The notes under the pieces are model-generated. The model was not told where the DNA came from. It saw nothing but the letters and a program-made list of their open reading frames with translations, and did no database searches. Below are positions 33,392-45,847 of a stretch of DNA of 64,000 bases, piece after piece. Source of the DNA: Salvia splendens. Taxonomy: Eukaryota > Streptophyta > Magnoliopsida > Lamiales > Lamiaceae. Position 1 is the first letter of the stretch; every line of letters begins with the position of its first letter. Position numbers and translations under genes: made by a program. Location of the stretch: the NCBI RefSeq assembly GCF_004379255.2, contig NC_056048.1, forward strand, positions 27,028,736 to 27,092,735, given 5' to 3'.

Positions 33392-36270
33392 ATGAACTTA
33401 TCGGCGAGTTTTGGCGGGAGTCTCATCCTTCCCGTTTCTCGCTGCGATTCTTGCAGTCGGGTTTGCTTTTCGCCTCCGGGAACTGTGGGATGGAAATTGA
33501 GCTCTCGGTGCTTGTTGAGGTTTTTTTGAATTAGTGTTTACTGGCTTTGATTTGATTTTCTGAAGTTTAGGTTATAATTTGGGGATTTTTGGTATAGGAA
33601 GAAGGTAATTGGGAGAAGTAGCGAGGCAAAGACGGACCCTGAGAGTAATAACGATGAGGTAATTGTTGGTGGTTTTCGGTCTGTATATGTACATGTTATG
33701 GTTGGTCAGATTTGGTTGAAATGAGAAGTGATTTTTGAAGGGAAGTAACTCTCATGGTGAAGATGGATTTTTGTCGAGTGATTCGTCTCTCACGAATGAG
33801 GATTTTCAGAATGTGGTTAGTGATCAGTTTAATTTCTGAAAAAAATTCGATGTTTAGTTTACTGTTATAGGGTGTGTTGATGTGCTAGTTGCTTTTTCTA
33901 GGATAACAATCCATCGGTTGAGTCGGGCGCATTTGAGTCGAAAGACCCGGTAAACGATGGAACCAGTGAGGCCCAAGTCAAGAGCGAGGTGCTCTTCGAA
34001 TTATCTAGTTGATCCATTACAGCATTTTATTGATGGGTTGTCCAATTTTGTTGCTCTTCCTTTTGCCCTTTTGATGTAGGTGTTTTTTCCGCATAATTTC
34101 ACATTTGTTATGCTGATTTGATAATTTTATAGGATGATAAAGATGTTCAAATTACGAGTGGTTCGCCTCTTCCAGGTCTGAAGGTGATTACAATGTAGTA
34201 GTTATCTGTTATGTTGGTGGCTTTCTCCTCTCTCTCTGATGGCATTCTACTTCCCTTTTTCTATACGAGCAGCAGCAAGAGTTCGATGAGTCAATAAGAA
34301 TTTCGAAGGAAACAATTGACATTCTGAAGGATCAGGTTTTTGGTTTCGACACCTTCTTCATAACCAGCCAGGAACCCTATGAAGTAAGTTCTTTTGATTA
34401 TCTGGCTATAAAAACGATGCAATCGAAAACCCCTGATTTGTGATCTCTTTGCTATAGGGTGGTGTGTTATTCAAGGGAAACCTACGAGGACAAGCTGCCA
34501 AAAGTTATGAAAAAATAGCAACGAGAATGGAAGTTGGTGAATCAGCATCCACCATGTGTGTTTAAGTACATTCTTGAACACGGTATATTATTTCTTACGT
34601 GACTTCGCATATCATGTACAGGACAAATTTGGAGATCTATATAAACTGTTCCTTCTAATTAATCCCGAGGATGATAAGCCTGTTGCAGTTGTGGTACCTA
34701 GGAAGACATTGCAACCAGATACCACCGGTGAATTGTTAGCTCTACTTGTGTTGTATAATTGTTTGCAATCTTCTCTTTTGAAATGGTAAAAGATAATCTC
34801 AAGATTGCTTCTGCAACATGGTTTTAATATGCAGCTGTTCCTGAGTGGTTTGCTGCCGGGGCTTTTGGATTGGTCACGTTGTTCACCTTACTTCTGAGAA
34901 ATGTTCCTGCATTACAGACGAATGTATTGTGAGTTTTCTGTTTTACCGCGTATATCAACTATTCATAGAGCGGATGTTCTTTGTTATATCACTAGTTCTT
35001 GTAAATCTTTTTTAATTACCATGAAATTTCCCAGATTTCAATATGAAAATAGCTGTGCAACAATATTCTTGATTGTCGTCACCTCGGTTTAGCTTGCCAG
35101 TTTCCTTTTTCATGGATGAATCTCTAGTTCGATATATCAGTTTTCATCTGGCCATTGAAGTAAGTATATCTTTCTTCTCCAGATCAGTACTTGAAAATGG
35201 TGAGTTGTTGAAGGATGGCCTTCCGGGAGCCCTTGTTACAGCACTTATTCTAGGCACACATGAAATCGGTCATATTATAGTTGCAAAAGAAGCAGGGATC
35301 AAAATGGGTGTGCCATATTTTGTCCCTAGTTGGCAGGTTAGAGATTATGATTTTCATCTTTATTTTATCGAAAAGACTGCTTTATTTACAAAGAATAAAC
35401 TGTACAAAATGAATAATTACAACTAGAGACTTCATCAGAAAAACATTTCATGCTTTAAATAACTAACGAGCTTCAAATGGCAGATAGGCTCCTATGGAGC
35501 TATAACGAGGATACTGAATATCGTACGCAAGCGTGAAGATCTCTTGAAAGTTGCAGCAGCTGGTCCTTTAGCTGGCTTTGCTTTAGGCTTTGTTCTTCTG
35601 CTTTTAGGATTCATTTTGCCTCCCACTGATCAGCTAGGTATAGTCGTGGATCCATCGGTATTTCATGAATCATTCCTAGTTGGGGGAATAGGTAAACTTG
35701 ATTTCCCTTGCTTTGTCGAATTAAACACCACTTCCATACACCAATCATTTTGATACTATCTTGATTGAAATGTCGTAGCTAAGCTTCTCCTCGGAGGAGT
35801 TCTCAAAGAAGGCACCCCTCTTTCAGTCAATCCAGTTGTGCTATGGGCATGGGCCGGACTTTTGATTAACGCCATTAACAGCATTCCTGCCGGAGAGCTT
35901 GATGGAGGACGGATTGCATTTTCTCTCTGGGGAAGAAAGGTATGTAACGTACACATACGAATCTAGCAGTTGACGAGCCAATAACTGATCTTAGCTGAAC
36001 AATGTTGGATTTTTTTGGCAGGCTTCATCGCGCTTAACTGCAGCGTCCATTGTGCTTCTTGGACTGTCGTCATTGTTCAGCGACGTGGCATTCTACTGGG
36101 TGGTGCTGATATTCTTCTTACAACGAGGGCCGATTGCTCCGCTTTCAGAGGAGATTACGGATCCCGAGGACAAGTACAAAGCCCTGGGAGTTGTGGTTTT
36201 GGTGTTGGGACTGCTTGTTTGCTTGCCATATCCATTCCCTTTTACTAGTGACGATTTACTTAATTTTTAG
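33392..36270 (+). CDS. EGY2: Chloroplast site-2-protease-like zinc metalloprotease EGY2
   Basis: Thirteen exons keep one frame: 33392-33519, 33598-33658, 33741-33812, 33902-33988, 34133-34183, 34273-34383, 34458-34532, 34622-34727, 34835-34928, 35183-35336, 35484-35691, 35779-35939 and 36022-36270; 518 residues. The start MNLSASFGGS resembles Arabidopsis EGY2 and begins a plastid transit region, then an acidic segment. VFGFDTFFITSQEPYEGGVLFKGNLRG is typical of EGY2 (visible across exons 6-7). The zinc site HEIGH is at 288-292, and the second motif NSIPAGELDGG, with the conserved Asp, at 416-426. Several hydrophobic membrane spans follow AAAGPLAGFALG. The C-terminus CLPYPFPFT matches the family. 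It is an intramembrane protease of plastid membranes; EGY-family mutants have chloroplast phenotypes. The exon 6 acceptor has a tandem CAGCAG, so it may vary by one codon. Confidence 0.93.
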
Positions 36271-36749
36271 CTTTATTTTTCCCTTTTATTTAGCTTCTGC
36301 ATAGGTTATCTAATGTGTTGTTTGTAAATGAATAATGAGATGCATCACAATTTTGCCTATACTTTTTCGATTTCATTATATTATGTGACTCGAATCTCAA
36401 CCTAATGATCGGAGAAGAAGTGTCTTATTAACACTTTGTAAGCTTCCCTATTTATGAATTATGAGGAAATACCATAGTGGAAAGGCTTATAGTGGGTCCC
36501 GCCTGCTCTCGTCCGATGTCCAGTTGTCTAGCAATCACGCCTAGCGTGCACCGTTGTGAGACTAGCGGATCTAGAATTTTTTATTTGACGAGCGATAAAT
36601 AATTACATAACACGTTGCTGTCACATTCAGTGGCGAACCTAATACGACTTATAGTATCCATATTAACGATAGTGCTAAATTATACGTATCATGTAATAAT
36701 TAATGTGCACAAAAATGGGTTTCGCGCTTCACCGAGGCCAAGGCCGAGA
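36271..36749. other. Space between the convergent EGY2 and F-box genes
   Basis: Contains the EGY2 3' end, with AATAAT-type signals near 36330, and probably the F-box gene 3' end. No other feature. Confidence 0.5.
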
Positions 36750-38511
36750 TCAAAGGATTACTAATTCGAGTTGTGGAGATATTTTCGATTTGAGATGCTC
36801 CATGGCATGTTTTCGGGCAGTTTCGTGGCGCTTGATCTGAACATCCCCCAGAGGCAATCTATTTTGAACTTGGTTGCGAGGATCGATCACGATCTTCTGC
36901 AGAGCAACCGCGTTTTCAACGAAGAAGATGGCGAGTTCAGCATCACTTGTACGGCCATAGTACCCACCAATCTCCACCAGTTTTAGGTGCTCGTGGGCGC
37001 ATTTGGGTGCTCGCCTCATTTCTGTTCGTTTCAGGGTTGACACGATTGACATCCATCTTAACTGCAACATGGTTACACATGTGTTGAGACATGGAAAATA
37101 CATGAATTATGAGTTAGCAAGAAAAATGGTTCCATTTTCCAAATGGTAAACATACATGATTGTAAAAAGACAAAGCCAAAACATGTAATGTAAGCTAACT
37201 AAGAATTTGCAACAAGAAAGCTTATTATGCATCAATCTCAATAGACAATGAGAATCTATGCATCCTATAAATAGGCTTTAGGCCTTTCCCCTAAACCCTA
37301 AATCATGTGAAAGCAATCAACTTATAAGTTCATAACAAACTACTTTTCTTGTATACACAAATACATAACACCAATATCATAAGTTAACATGTCCAATACC
37401 AAGTTCAAACACATACCTTCATTGCAAAGCTCTTCAAATTAGGGCATGACTGTATAAAGTACGCGAACTCGAGAAGACTATCGTCATCCCATGCTCCGAC
37501 GTTTAGAATTAGCTCCTTGAGGCCAGGCAAAACAGGAAAGGAGAAATTCTCTGTGTCCTTCTGAAAACAAAGAAGCCAATCACAATTCATAATCACACTC
37601 ATTTTCAGTCCCTAAAGAGATAAATTATTTCATGTACTCACTTTAGTATGATGTATACCCAATGTAAGAATCTCAATCTGATAAAGACAGCAAGAAAGTT
37701 GTCCAAACACATTAGTCTGAAGCGCAGAATGTCCTTCCATAACCGAGACATCAACGAGCATGGGAACGTTGCTGAGAACTAAATCAATGACATGGCCCAC
37801 ATAACTAAACGACACAATGTTCGAGTTTGAGATCTCTATCGTCTCTATCCCCTGACAACAGTTTATCTCTAGGCACTTAAGCCGCGGAAGCTTGAAGCCA
37901 TCAACCTTCACACTCTTCAAACCCTCGGCCGAATGTAAGGAAAAACTCTGCAGCTCTGGACACCTCAACAAGAAACAATCCAGAGTTTCTTTGCTCACAT
38001 TCACACATTTAAGTGAGAGAGCTTTAAGGCCTTTCAACCAATTCAACATGCTAGGCTTGTAAGGGAAAGTATAGTTGTACGTGAGCCAACGACGAGTCTC
38101 CTCGTTTCCCAACAAGTCCAACTCAAGCCTTTGAACTCTCTTTGCAATAGCAAATTTAACCCAATTGTCAATAGCACCACTCGAACTCTTATCCAGAATG
38201 AAACAAATCCTAACGAGATCTAATACCGGCCCTCTGTGTTGCCTCATCACGCGGTTCACCCAATTAACGTACTTTTTCCTCTCGGGGATCCTCAGTTTGA
38301 GATCAGCAGCAATGCTGACCAGTTTGTCATCAACATCAAAGTCTAATCTAGCTACATTAGTCCATAAATAGCACCATCGTCTCGACAAAACGCTAGTAAC
38401 ACCGGCTTCCTTGAGCGTTAAACGCGATAAGATCTTAATAAGAAGATCATCTGGTAGTCTACTGATGCAATCATCCTTATAAAACATCTCCTTTTTATCA
38501 TATTCAATCAC
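36750..38511 (-). CDS. F-box/LRR protein with FBD domain
   Basis: Three exons on the reverse strand: 37642-38511, 37417-37560 and 36750-37061, all phase 0, giving 441 residues. The F-box is at about 15-60 (DDCISRLPDDLLIKILSRL, RRWCYLW). Leucine-rich segments follow (LKALSLKCVNVSKETLDCFL, LPRLKCLEINCCQGIETIEI). The C-terminal FBD domain shows LKLVEIGGYYGRTSDAELA and ALQKIVIDPR. Proteins of this large plant family act as substrate adaptors of SCF ubiquitin ligases; the target is unknown. The start could be the Met at 38511 or a second Met eight codons later (MFYKDD); the first is taken because it is open and upstream. A CAG-GT junction near 38800 hints at an intron in the 5' untranslated region. 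Confidence 0.88.
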
Positions 38512-39665
38512 AAAATTAGACTACTTTTTTTTCACTCATAGAAAAATGCCATTAGCTTTAACAACACTACACATTAGTAAATGATACTAGTAATCAAATT
38601 ACATTAAAACTTTATTGTAATATGTGATTCTCAAAGTTCAATTTCTCTTCAGAAAATAAACCACATAATAATCAACAACACAGGCGTTTATTTGTTACTT
38701 ACACACCATAAACATGTAATTATATGAATGCATAAGAAATTAATTACATAGAAATATCAATGCTATTTTAGTGTGTGTTGTGCGTGTAAAATCAAACCTG
38801 AGACGGAAGTAAAACGCCAAGAGGGAAATTGGAAGAAAACTTGGAGATAAAAACGCAATCCAAAGAACAATTAATGATTAAATAGTGAAATTTACAATAG
38901 ATTATTTTCAGCCGAATATTTTAATTTATTACAATTGTATTAAATCTTAATATCTGAAAATTGTTTATTTTCGATACTAAAATCTATTCTCACCAAAATA
39001 TAAATGACATCCTCTAATTTGATGAGATTACGGCTATTAGTTATCAATTGTTCACTTATTTATTAATCCAATTTTCTTAATTAGATTAGTTGTATTAGTA
39101 ATCAGTCCGTTTATTATTGATCGAATATACTTGATCAAGGATTTTGGTTGATATTGCTTGTGCATTTCTTCACTTCATTTACATAATATTAGGGGTCAAA
39201 AATCACGTGGACTAGGTCGTTATTGAATTAACTTGATAACGACTCAATCAAATAAGGCATAATTCGAACTCGATCTGTTATGCATGGAGAATTTATCACC
39301 AACCATCTCCTATTCAAACCAAATATGAACTCGGCCTGCAACCTTCAACCCAAACACTTCTTGCACACGACACGAACCCGTTAACGATAGTACGATACGA
39401 TATAATGTGGATTGACACGACAAGATAACAATACGATAACAACTCGAGCCTAATAATATACTATTAAACTTGTTATAAGTACATGATTAAACTTGATTTC
39501 CATAATAAAAACCTTATTTACACAATTAAACCCAATTTACACAATTTGAACATGTATAGAGTAAATAACCCACCAAATTCAAAATTGAGAAAAATAACCC
39601 ACAAGAATAAAGTATCATTTTACAATCGAACTCGAGTCAAGCTCAAAAGACACTTGATGATGAGA
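38512..39665. other. Intergenic AT-rich region
   Basis: Upstream region of the F-box gene and 3' flank of the oxygenase-like gene. No further feature. Confidence 0.45.
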
Positions 39666-41654
39666 TCAAGCGCGATATCTAAGAAGGGGATCTTTGAATA
39701 GGAGAGGTTGGTGATAAATTCTCCATGCATAATCTTCCAAACTAAACGAGTTGAACAATCTTTTCTCTCCTTCCTTCTTGTTTGTGGCATCACCTTCACC
39801 GTTGTCATCATCGTCATCGCTGATCAAGTTGGGAAGGAGGGGGCGAACGATGCTCTCCGCGGGAAGGGTGATAAGCAAAGACATGTTTATGCCCGGATCA
39901 TTATTAGGATTCTCATCAAGTGAACAAGGGAAAGGCCTTCCTCTCACTTTCTTTAGCTTACCATTGCTCCAAACCTATTCCAATATTCAATTCTCATAAA
40001 ACATTATGCAGGAATATTGTGAAATTAATATTACATTCACTTCATTGCGAATCCAAAACTATAACACATAGGATAGGCATATGTTTTATGAAAATAGTTA
40101 GTCGATATATATGCAAGTATAAATTAAGAGCAACTACTTTTGTCTACAAAAATATACAAAATCAGTACTTTAATTTCAACTGAATTTAAATAAATCCCAT
40201 TCATAGAAAACAAGCTAACATTTAATCAAGTTAGGTGTTCAAATACATAGCCGGCCAATTGATGAATTTCTTTAAAAATCAACTAGCCTTATTAGTCAAG
40301 AAATCCAGCAAATTATAGTATTATGTAGCCTAACTTTGACGTTTCCTACTAGATACATATAAATAATTTACACGTGCACATATCTTAATTAAAGAATCAT
40401 GTATGATCCTAGCAAATCTTTTTGGATAAACATGGAAACCGTACGTAGCATATTTTTGAAAAATAAATGATATCAATCTAAACGTGTAATGTGTATAGCT
40501 ATCTTTATTATTCCATTTATCTTCGAATATAATATTTGCTATGTTTGGTCATTAATTTTTTTAACAAATAAGACAATGCATTGAACTAAGTGATTTTATT
40601 TGATTTTACTTTATTTTAAAACAACGTATTGGAATTAAACTCTTTTCGGTAACTAGCATTAGTTAACACAGTATTAATGTCTTAACTTATGTCTGATCAC
40701 ATTATATAATTAAGTGATTCACAGCTAACAATTTAAAGATTTTTCAGAAAAGACAATCAATTCAATTATATAAACAGTGACAGCACACCTACTAGAATTG
40801 GAAACATATTATTTTCCATAATAATGTGTACTACGATCAAAACTACTACACTACTATTTTCGTTTCATTCTATTATTCAATTAATTATTAATCAAAGTGC
40901 TAACAAATGTAAATTAAATAATGACCTGAGCAATGTCACCAAGAGTGACTAAAACAGAACCCGCCAGCCAGGAAACCGTGACCCGACCCGAATCCGTCAG
41001 CAGAGTCTGTTTTCGGGTCCTAATCTGGTAATGCAACCCGACCGCATACGGGTAAACCCGACCCGGTTTCCTCGCTCCATCGGATATCCAGAGGAGCGAG
41101 GAGAGCGGATCCCGGGTCGGGCTATCAAACCCGACCGCGGAAGCCAGCTCTTCTAGAACCTTCAGTCCCAGCCTCTCCAATTCCGCGGCGAAGTCGCGGA
41201 ACTCGGAGAGGGAGGGGTCGAGGCAGAGCGATTCGTCGCCGTCGTCGTCAATTTCGTGGCCGAGCGGCCAATTAGAGGGGAAGAGGAGCTGCTTTTGGTG
41301 GCGGGGGAGGGCGATGAGGGAGAGGGCGGTTGATTCGGCGGAGAGGGGGAGATTGGAGGGGATTGGGTGATCGGTGAGGTGGAAGAAGCCGAATTCGGTG
41401 GAGGCGGGGAGGAGATTGGAGGGGGTGAGATCGGAGAGGGGGATGGAGGGAGGGGGGAGTGGGGAGGGGCGGCGGGTGGTGGGGAGGGAGAGGGAGGGGG
41501 GGAGGCGGTGGAGGAGATTGGAGAGGAGGTCGGAGGAGGTGGAGGAGGGGAGGTCGGAGGAGAAGGAGGGGGTGGGAGGGGGAGCGGCGGTGGCGGTGAA
41601 GGAAGGCGGGAGAGGGTGGTGGTGGGATGATGATGATGATGATGATGATGCCAT
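39666..41654 (-). CDS. 2-oxoglutarate/Fe(II) oxygenase-like protein lacking the iron ligands
   Basis: Two exons on the reverse strand, 40926-41654 and 39666-39974, joined in phase 0 across a 951-bp intron; 345 residues. The N-terminal half is Ser/Pro-rich, then EFGFFHLTDHPIP resembles the DIOX_N region of gibberellin- and ACC-oxidase-type enzymes. The core reads YPYAVGLHYQIRTRKQTLL, VSWLAGSVLVTLGDIAQ, then VWSNGKLKKVRGRPFP after the intron. The fold signature GDIAQVWSNGKLK matches the family, but HxD is absent, the usual second His after NGxxKSVxHRV is replaced by RGRP, and no RxS is seen. It is thus probably a catalytically inactive homologue or one with other chemistry. The end is DYAWRIYHQPLLFKDPLLRYRA. 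The first exon is strongly GC-rich. Confidence 0.78.
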
Positions 41655-41699
41655 TTTGAGGTGTGAATGATTGAAGTAATCGTTTGTTTTTTTTATAAA

Positions 41700-41770
41700 G
41701 GATTTCTCCCGCCTGCGTAATAAGAAGAAAGAAGAAAAAAGAAAAAAGAAAAAAAAGATAAAAGAAAAAG
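41700..41770 (+). repeat. Purine (GAA-type) tract
   Basis: AAGAAGAAAGAAGAAAAAAG-type low-complexity DNA just upstream of the oxygenase-like gene. Confidence 0.6.
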
Positions 41771-41789
41771 TACTACCAATAATCCTAAG

Positions 41790-42510
41790 GCTACGTTTAG
41801 TACACGTTTAGTACACGGAATTGAAATGAATTGGAATTCAAATTTTATGGAATTGAATTTCAAATCATATATTTGGTAAAATTAAGTAATTGATATTGAG
41901 TTGAATTTGAAAAATTTGTGCACAAACAATATACACAAAATACACTTACTATACACACAAAATATGCACTGCACACGCTATACACAAAATACGCACACTA
42001 CACACATTACAAATACACTATTCACAAAATACATACACTGCACACACACCATACACAAAATACACACAATCCACACACTACACAAAAAACAAACACTGTA
42101 CACAATATACACGCACTAAAACACTGTAGCGTGTAGTGTGTGTAATATATGTGCAGTGTGCGTAGTATATGAAATGTGTGTAGTATGTGAAATTTGTGTA
42201 ATGTGTGTGAAATGAGTGTAGTGTGTGAAATGTGTGAAAAATGTGTGTAGTGTGTGAAATGTAAGTAGTGTGTGTGAAATGTGTGTAGCATGTGTAGTGT
42301 GTGAAGTATGTGTTGTGGATATATAGTGAAAATATTTAATTTTATCTGGAATTCCAATATTCTACTTTTGATATGAAATTCAAATTGTGGAACGGAAAGA
42401 TTTGGAATTGCAATTCAATTCCAAATCTAAATATTTTTGTAAAACCAAACACTGGATTTGGAATTGGAGGCTCCAATTCCAATTTCACACCTTTAATTCC
42501 ATGTTATGGA
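41790..42510. repeat. Palindromic MITE-like region with an inverted CA/TG minisatellite
   Basis: The left half (about 41930-42120) is a minisatellite of ACACAAAATACAC- and CACTACACAC-type units; the right half (42121-42320) is the complementary GTGTAGTGTGTG-type sequence on the same strand. The two could pair as a hairpin of roughly 190 bp per arm. Outside this lie inverted GGAATTG/CAATTCC-rich sequences (41818-41900 and 42350-42480), so the whole may be a MITE whose centre expanded. Open frames rich in His, Thr and Tyr here are artefacts. Confidence 0.6.
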
Positions 42511-44520
42511 TTTAATACTCCATACGTTCCGCCATAAACGATGCATGTTTTCTAGGCACGAGATATAAGAAAATAATGTTGAAGGGTTAAAATAGAGAAT
42601 AAAGTAAATGATAATAATTGTGTTATATTTTGTAAAAAAAAGGGAAGTAATTTACTTTATATGGAGTGAATCTAATGGTAACTTCTTTTGCAAAATGTAC
42701 TTACAAAATGTTGAATATTTGACGATATTATATGAATAAAAGAATGAGTTAGATAGAAACTTAAAATATCAAATGCTTCTTGTACGCCAGTGTCACTAAG
42801 ATTGTAATTTGTAGAGTAACAGGGAAAAGTAATCGACTATGTGTAGCATATTCCTAGTTCAAAACACAAAAGGAAAGGACTCGATATATTTGCATAAAAA
42901 TTGAACATGGAGAATTTAATTTTGTATTTGGACAATCAAACATAATTTACTTACATGTTTTCTCTTAAATTAATAGTAATTCACAAGTATAAATTATCGT
43001 TGCCCTTATGTAGTGAAAATTAGTACTAAGGAGGAATGTTGAAATAGCTATTTTCAATGCTAGCAATCAACGTCTTTATTGCATACTATATATATTTCCT
43101 TTTTTCTTCTTTTAAGCATTACATTTTTTTATTCTCTCTTTTTTCTTTTTTTAAAACACCCAATCCATACCCATATTTTAATTCTTTAATCTTCACTAAT
43201 ACTAAATATTTCTATGTAAACAAACACAACCGGTAACTAATTAATTGAATTATTTTGATTTTTGAAGCTGATAGAATAAGTTTAAGCATGTGAGATGCCC
43301 TATCGCCTAATTTAATATTTTTCCAACAAGACCATAACCATTTGTTCCATTCCTATTGTCATAAATTGTAGCAGCATTTCAAAATTATCTGCCACAGTGT
43401 ATTTTTTTTAATATTTCTTTTACCAGATAATTAATTAAGTTCTTGCAATTTGTAAGTGGGAGTTAGGCTGCTGCCAGGATTAAGGGATGTTGTCCCTTAA
43501 TCTTATGATTTTTTTACTCGAACTATCATCTGAAAAGAGAAAAATGATGTACTCATTTTGCTTTTCCCTTTTTTCATATTTTTGTCCGAACACGATTAAT
43601 TTATCATTATTTTTTAATTTCACAGGTTGAAAAGGAATAATTGGAAATAACTTCAACCGGTTATAGCAATGAGTAAACTAAAAAATGCAAGGAAAAAAAT
43701 CGGCGACATTTGGTATGTATAAATCATAAGTTTCTTATCTTTATAATAAACATTTTTTAATGTTTTGAGTCATTAATCTATAAATAAGGTATGGAACTAA
43801 CTACTACTACTATTATAAGCACTTTTATGACACGTTATGAACTTTAAATATTTTGATACAATTATTGGTCAAATAAATCGACATATTGAAACTTTAACTG
43901 CTATCTTTGTGGTTAGCTTATCAGATCTCTTGTGACAAAATTAATCTCAAGTAATATTGGGGTAGTTCAATTTAAAACTATATCACAACATATAAATTTT
44001 GAGCAAGCGATAGTAACTTACCTATGTAGTATTAATAGTGTGAGCTAATTTCATCCTAAATTTATATTTTTTTTCCATAAGAACTTGCACTTGAAAATTA
44101 CTCCACTTATTTGGGGAGATTTGGATATTGACTAAACATATCCTCAGCAATTGATCCTTATATATTTGAAAATGTAACAGTGGGCTTTCTAATAGTCAAA
44201 CACAGGCCCGGCCTGCTGGGCCCAGACGAAAAACGCATTAGACTGGCCCAAAATTATGTACTGTTGAGTTAATTAATAAATAGTAGTAGTATTATTTTAA
44301 TCAATCTTATGGCATGATTTAGGACTTAAAATCAATATGTTTATAAGATAATTGTAATTAGAACTGCCAAAAGTGGGTTTAGCTAGTGAATAGGCAGACT
44401 ACACTTCTAAAAAAAAGATATGAAAAAAAAAGTGTCACATTTGTAAGTGGCCGGTGCAAACAGCCGTAGAAAATAGTTTACCATATTAATTTATCAGGAA
44501 TTAGTATATTGAAATTAAAT
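42511..44520. other. Intergenic AT-rich region
   Basis: No gene. TACTCCATACGTTCCGCCAT at about 42519 begins a worn Stowaway-like piece. A perfect 10-bp hairpin stem (GATTAAGGGA with TCCCTTAATC) lies at 43479-43503. Confidence 0.4.
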
Positions 44521-44660
44521 ACATTCTCCGTCCTATTTTGATGTAGCACAAGTTTGAAAAAAAATGTATATACTAATAAATGTAAAAATTTAATAAAATC
44601 TGACTCATACTTCTATAATATTCCTAATAAAATCAGAATAGGATGAATTAGTAGAATGTA
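44521..44660. mobile_element. Degenerate Stowaway-type MITE
   Basis: ACATTCTCCGTCCTATTTTG on the left and AGAATAGGATGAATTAGTAG followed by AATGTA on the right form imperfect inverted repeats. Confidence 0.5.
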
Positions 44661-45058
44661 TTATTTATTTTAAAAATAAAAAAATTAAATATTTAATAAT
44701 AAATAATATGAGATGTTTAGTGACTGCCTAACGAATTAATTTTGATCACCACGAATATAACATACCATGATGTTTAAATTAGGCTACTGATTAGTACTAC
44801 TCTGTATAATTTTTCTAATGTAGATAACAATAATTACCGAGAGAGCATATATAGTTACTTCGATCCCAGGCACTATCACGATAAAATTTAAATTATTTAA
44901 AAAATTTAACATGAAATTTTAATATATTTTAATTTTAGCGTCAATTTAGAGAATTATTTACTGAGTGAACGTCTTTTTTTAGTACATTAACTATCTCAAA
45001 TGAGTAAATTTAGTCCGTAACATTTCATAATATATTTTGAGTTTCATCAACTATAAGT
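44661..45058. other. Intergenic AT-rich region
   Basis: Nothing supported. Confidence 0.4.
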
Positions 45059-45067
45059 TAATATCAA

Positions 45068-45838
45068 GAGTAAAAGTCAAAACTGGTCCTCAATATATGT
45101 TCATTTTATGATTTTGGTCCTAGACTTTATCTTTTGAATTTTTGCATCCTGAACATTTCAACTCGGATCACAATCGTTCTTACACTTTATCTTTTGAATT
45201 TTTGCATCCTGAACATTTCAATTAGGATCACAATCGGTCCTACACTAACTGTTCGGTCTACATTTAACGGTCAACGCATCATCTTCTCCGTCAAAAGCCG
45301 GGTGGTTGAGAATGCAGCTGAGCAGCTGAGTCCCTCTCAGCGCATTCGTCAGCAGGAGATGCCCCTCCGGCGGCCCCTCCTCCATCTCCCACATAAACTC
45401 CGTAGGAAAGCTCCCTATAATTGTACTGCTTCACCTCCGAGCTCTCCAGCTTCTTCATCCACCCCACCTTGATGAAGAACGCCGTGAAATCCCCATTCAA
45501 TTTCTTCCAGATCCTCCGCTGCACGCCGTAACCGAACTTCCCGTCGCTGTGCTGCCACCACAACGCGTCGATTTTCTGGAGCGCCTCGGCATGGATGAAT
45601 TGGACCTCTGAGAAGAAGGCGTAGCCGCGCTTCACGGCGGCGTCGCCGGCGAGCGCGATGATGTAGGACCGATTGTGATCCGAGTTGAAATGTTCAGGAT
45701 GCAAAAATTCAAAAGATAAAGTGTATGACCGATTGCGATCCGAGTTGAAATGTTCAGGATGCAAAAATTCAAAAGATAAAGTCTATGACCAAAATCGTAA
45801 AATGAGCATATGTTCATGACCAGTTTTGACCTTTACTC
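45068..45838. mobile_element. Pack-MULE (Mutator-like) carrying a GUN4 fragment
   Basis: A 771-bp element whose ends, GAGTAAAAGTCAAAACTGGT on the left and the complement of the right GAGTAAAGGTCAAAACTGGT, extend as inverted repeats of about 180 bp (45068-about 45250 and about 45655-45838). A perfect 9-bp duplication TAATATCAA flanks it (45059-45067 and 45839-45847), the hallmark of Mutator transposition. Each arm holds two copies of a block of about 64 bp with TTTTGCATCCTGAACATTTC. Between the arms lies GC-rich host coding sequence. No transposase is present, so it moves, if at all, only with outside help. Confidence 0.9.
45290..45665 (-). pseudogene. GUN4: Captured fragment of GUN4 (tetrapyrrole-binding protein)
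   Basis: The reverse strand from about 45665 reads LAGDAAVKRGYAFFSEVQF, KIDALWWQHSDGKFGYGVQ, RRIWKKLNGDFTAFFIKVGW and EVKQYNYRE, matching the conserved core of chloroplast GUN4, which binds protoporphyrins and stimulates Mg-chelatase. A one-base frame change just after that moves the homology to another frame, which then reads EFMWEMEEG and HLLLTNALRGTQLLSCILNH, also GUN4. The N-terminal transit part and the extreme C-terminus are absent. The fragment is flanked directly by the MULE arms, and a continuous open frame through the arm is coincidental. It is a gene piece, not a working GUN4. Confidence 0.85.
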
Positions 45839-45847
45839 TAATATCAA

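Noticed and set aside
41367..41670. Gly/Glu-rich plus-strand ORFs
   Set aside because: Antisense shadows of the Ser/Pro-rich first exon of the oxygenase-like gene.
41901..42357. CRISPR-like array
   Set aside because: Units vary and have no constant spacers; it is a plant minisatellite.
43479..43503. Perfect 10-bp hairpin as a terminator or small-RNA precursor
   Set aside because: Too short for a microRNA precursor, and hairpin terminators are not used by plant nuclear genes; no gene is adjacent.
45291..45764. 157-codon open frame across the Pack-MULE as a gene
   Set aside because: It reads through the transposon arm into a captured, frame-shifted GUN4 fragment; the continuity is accidental.
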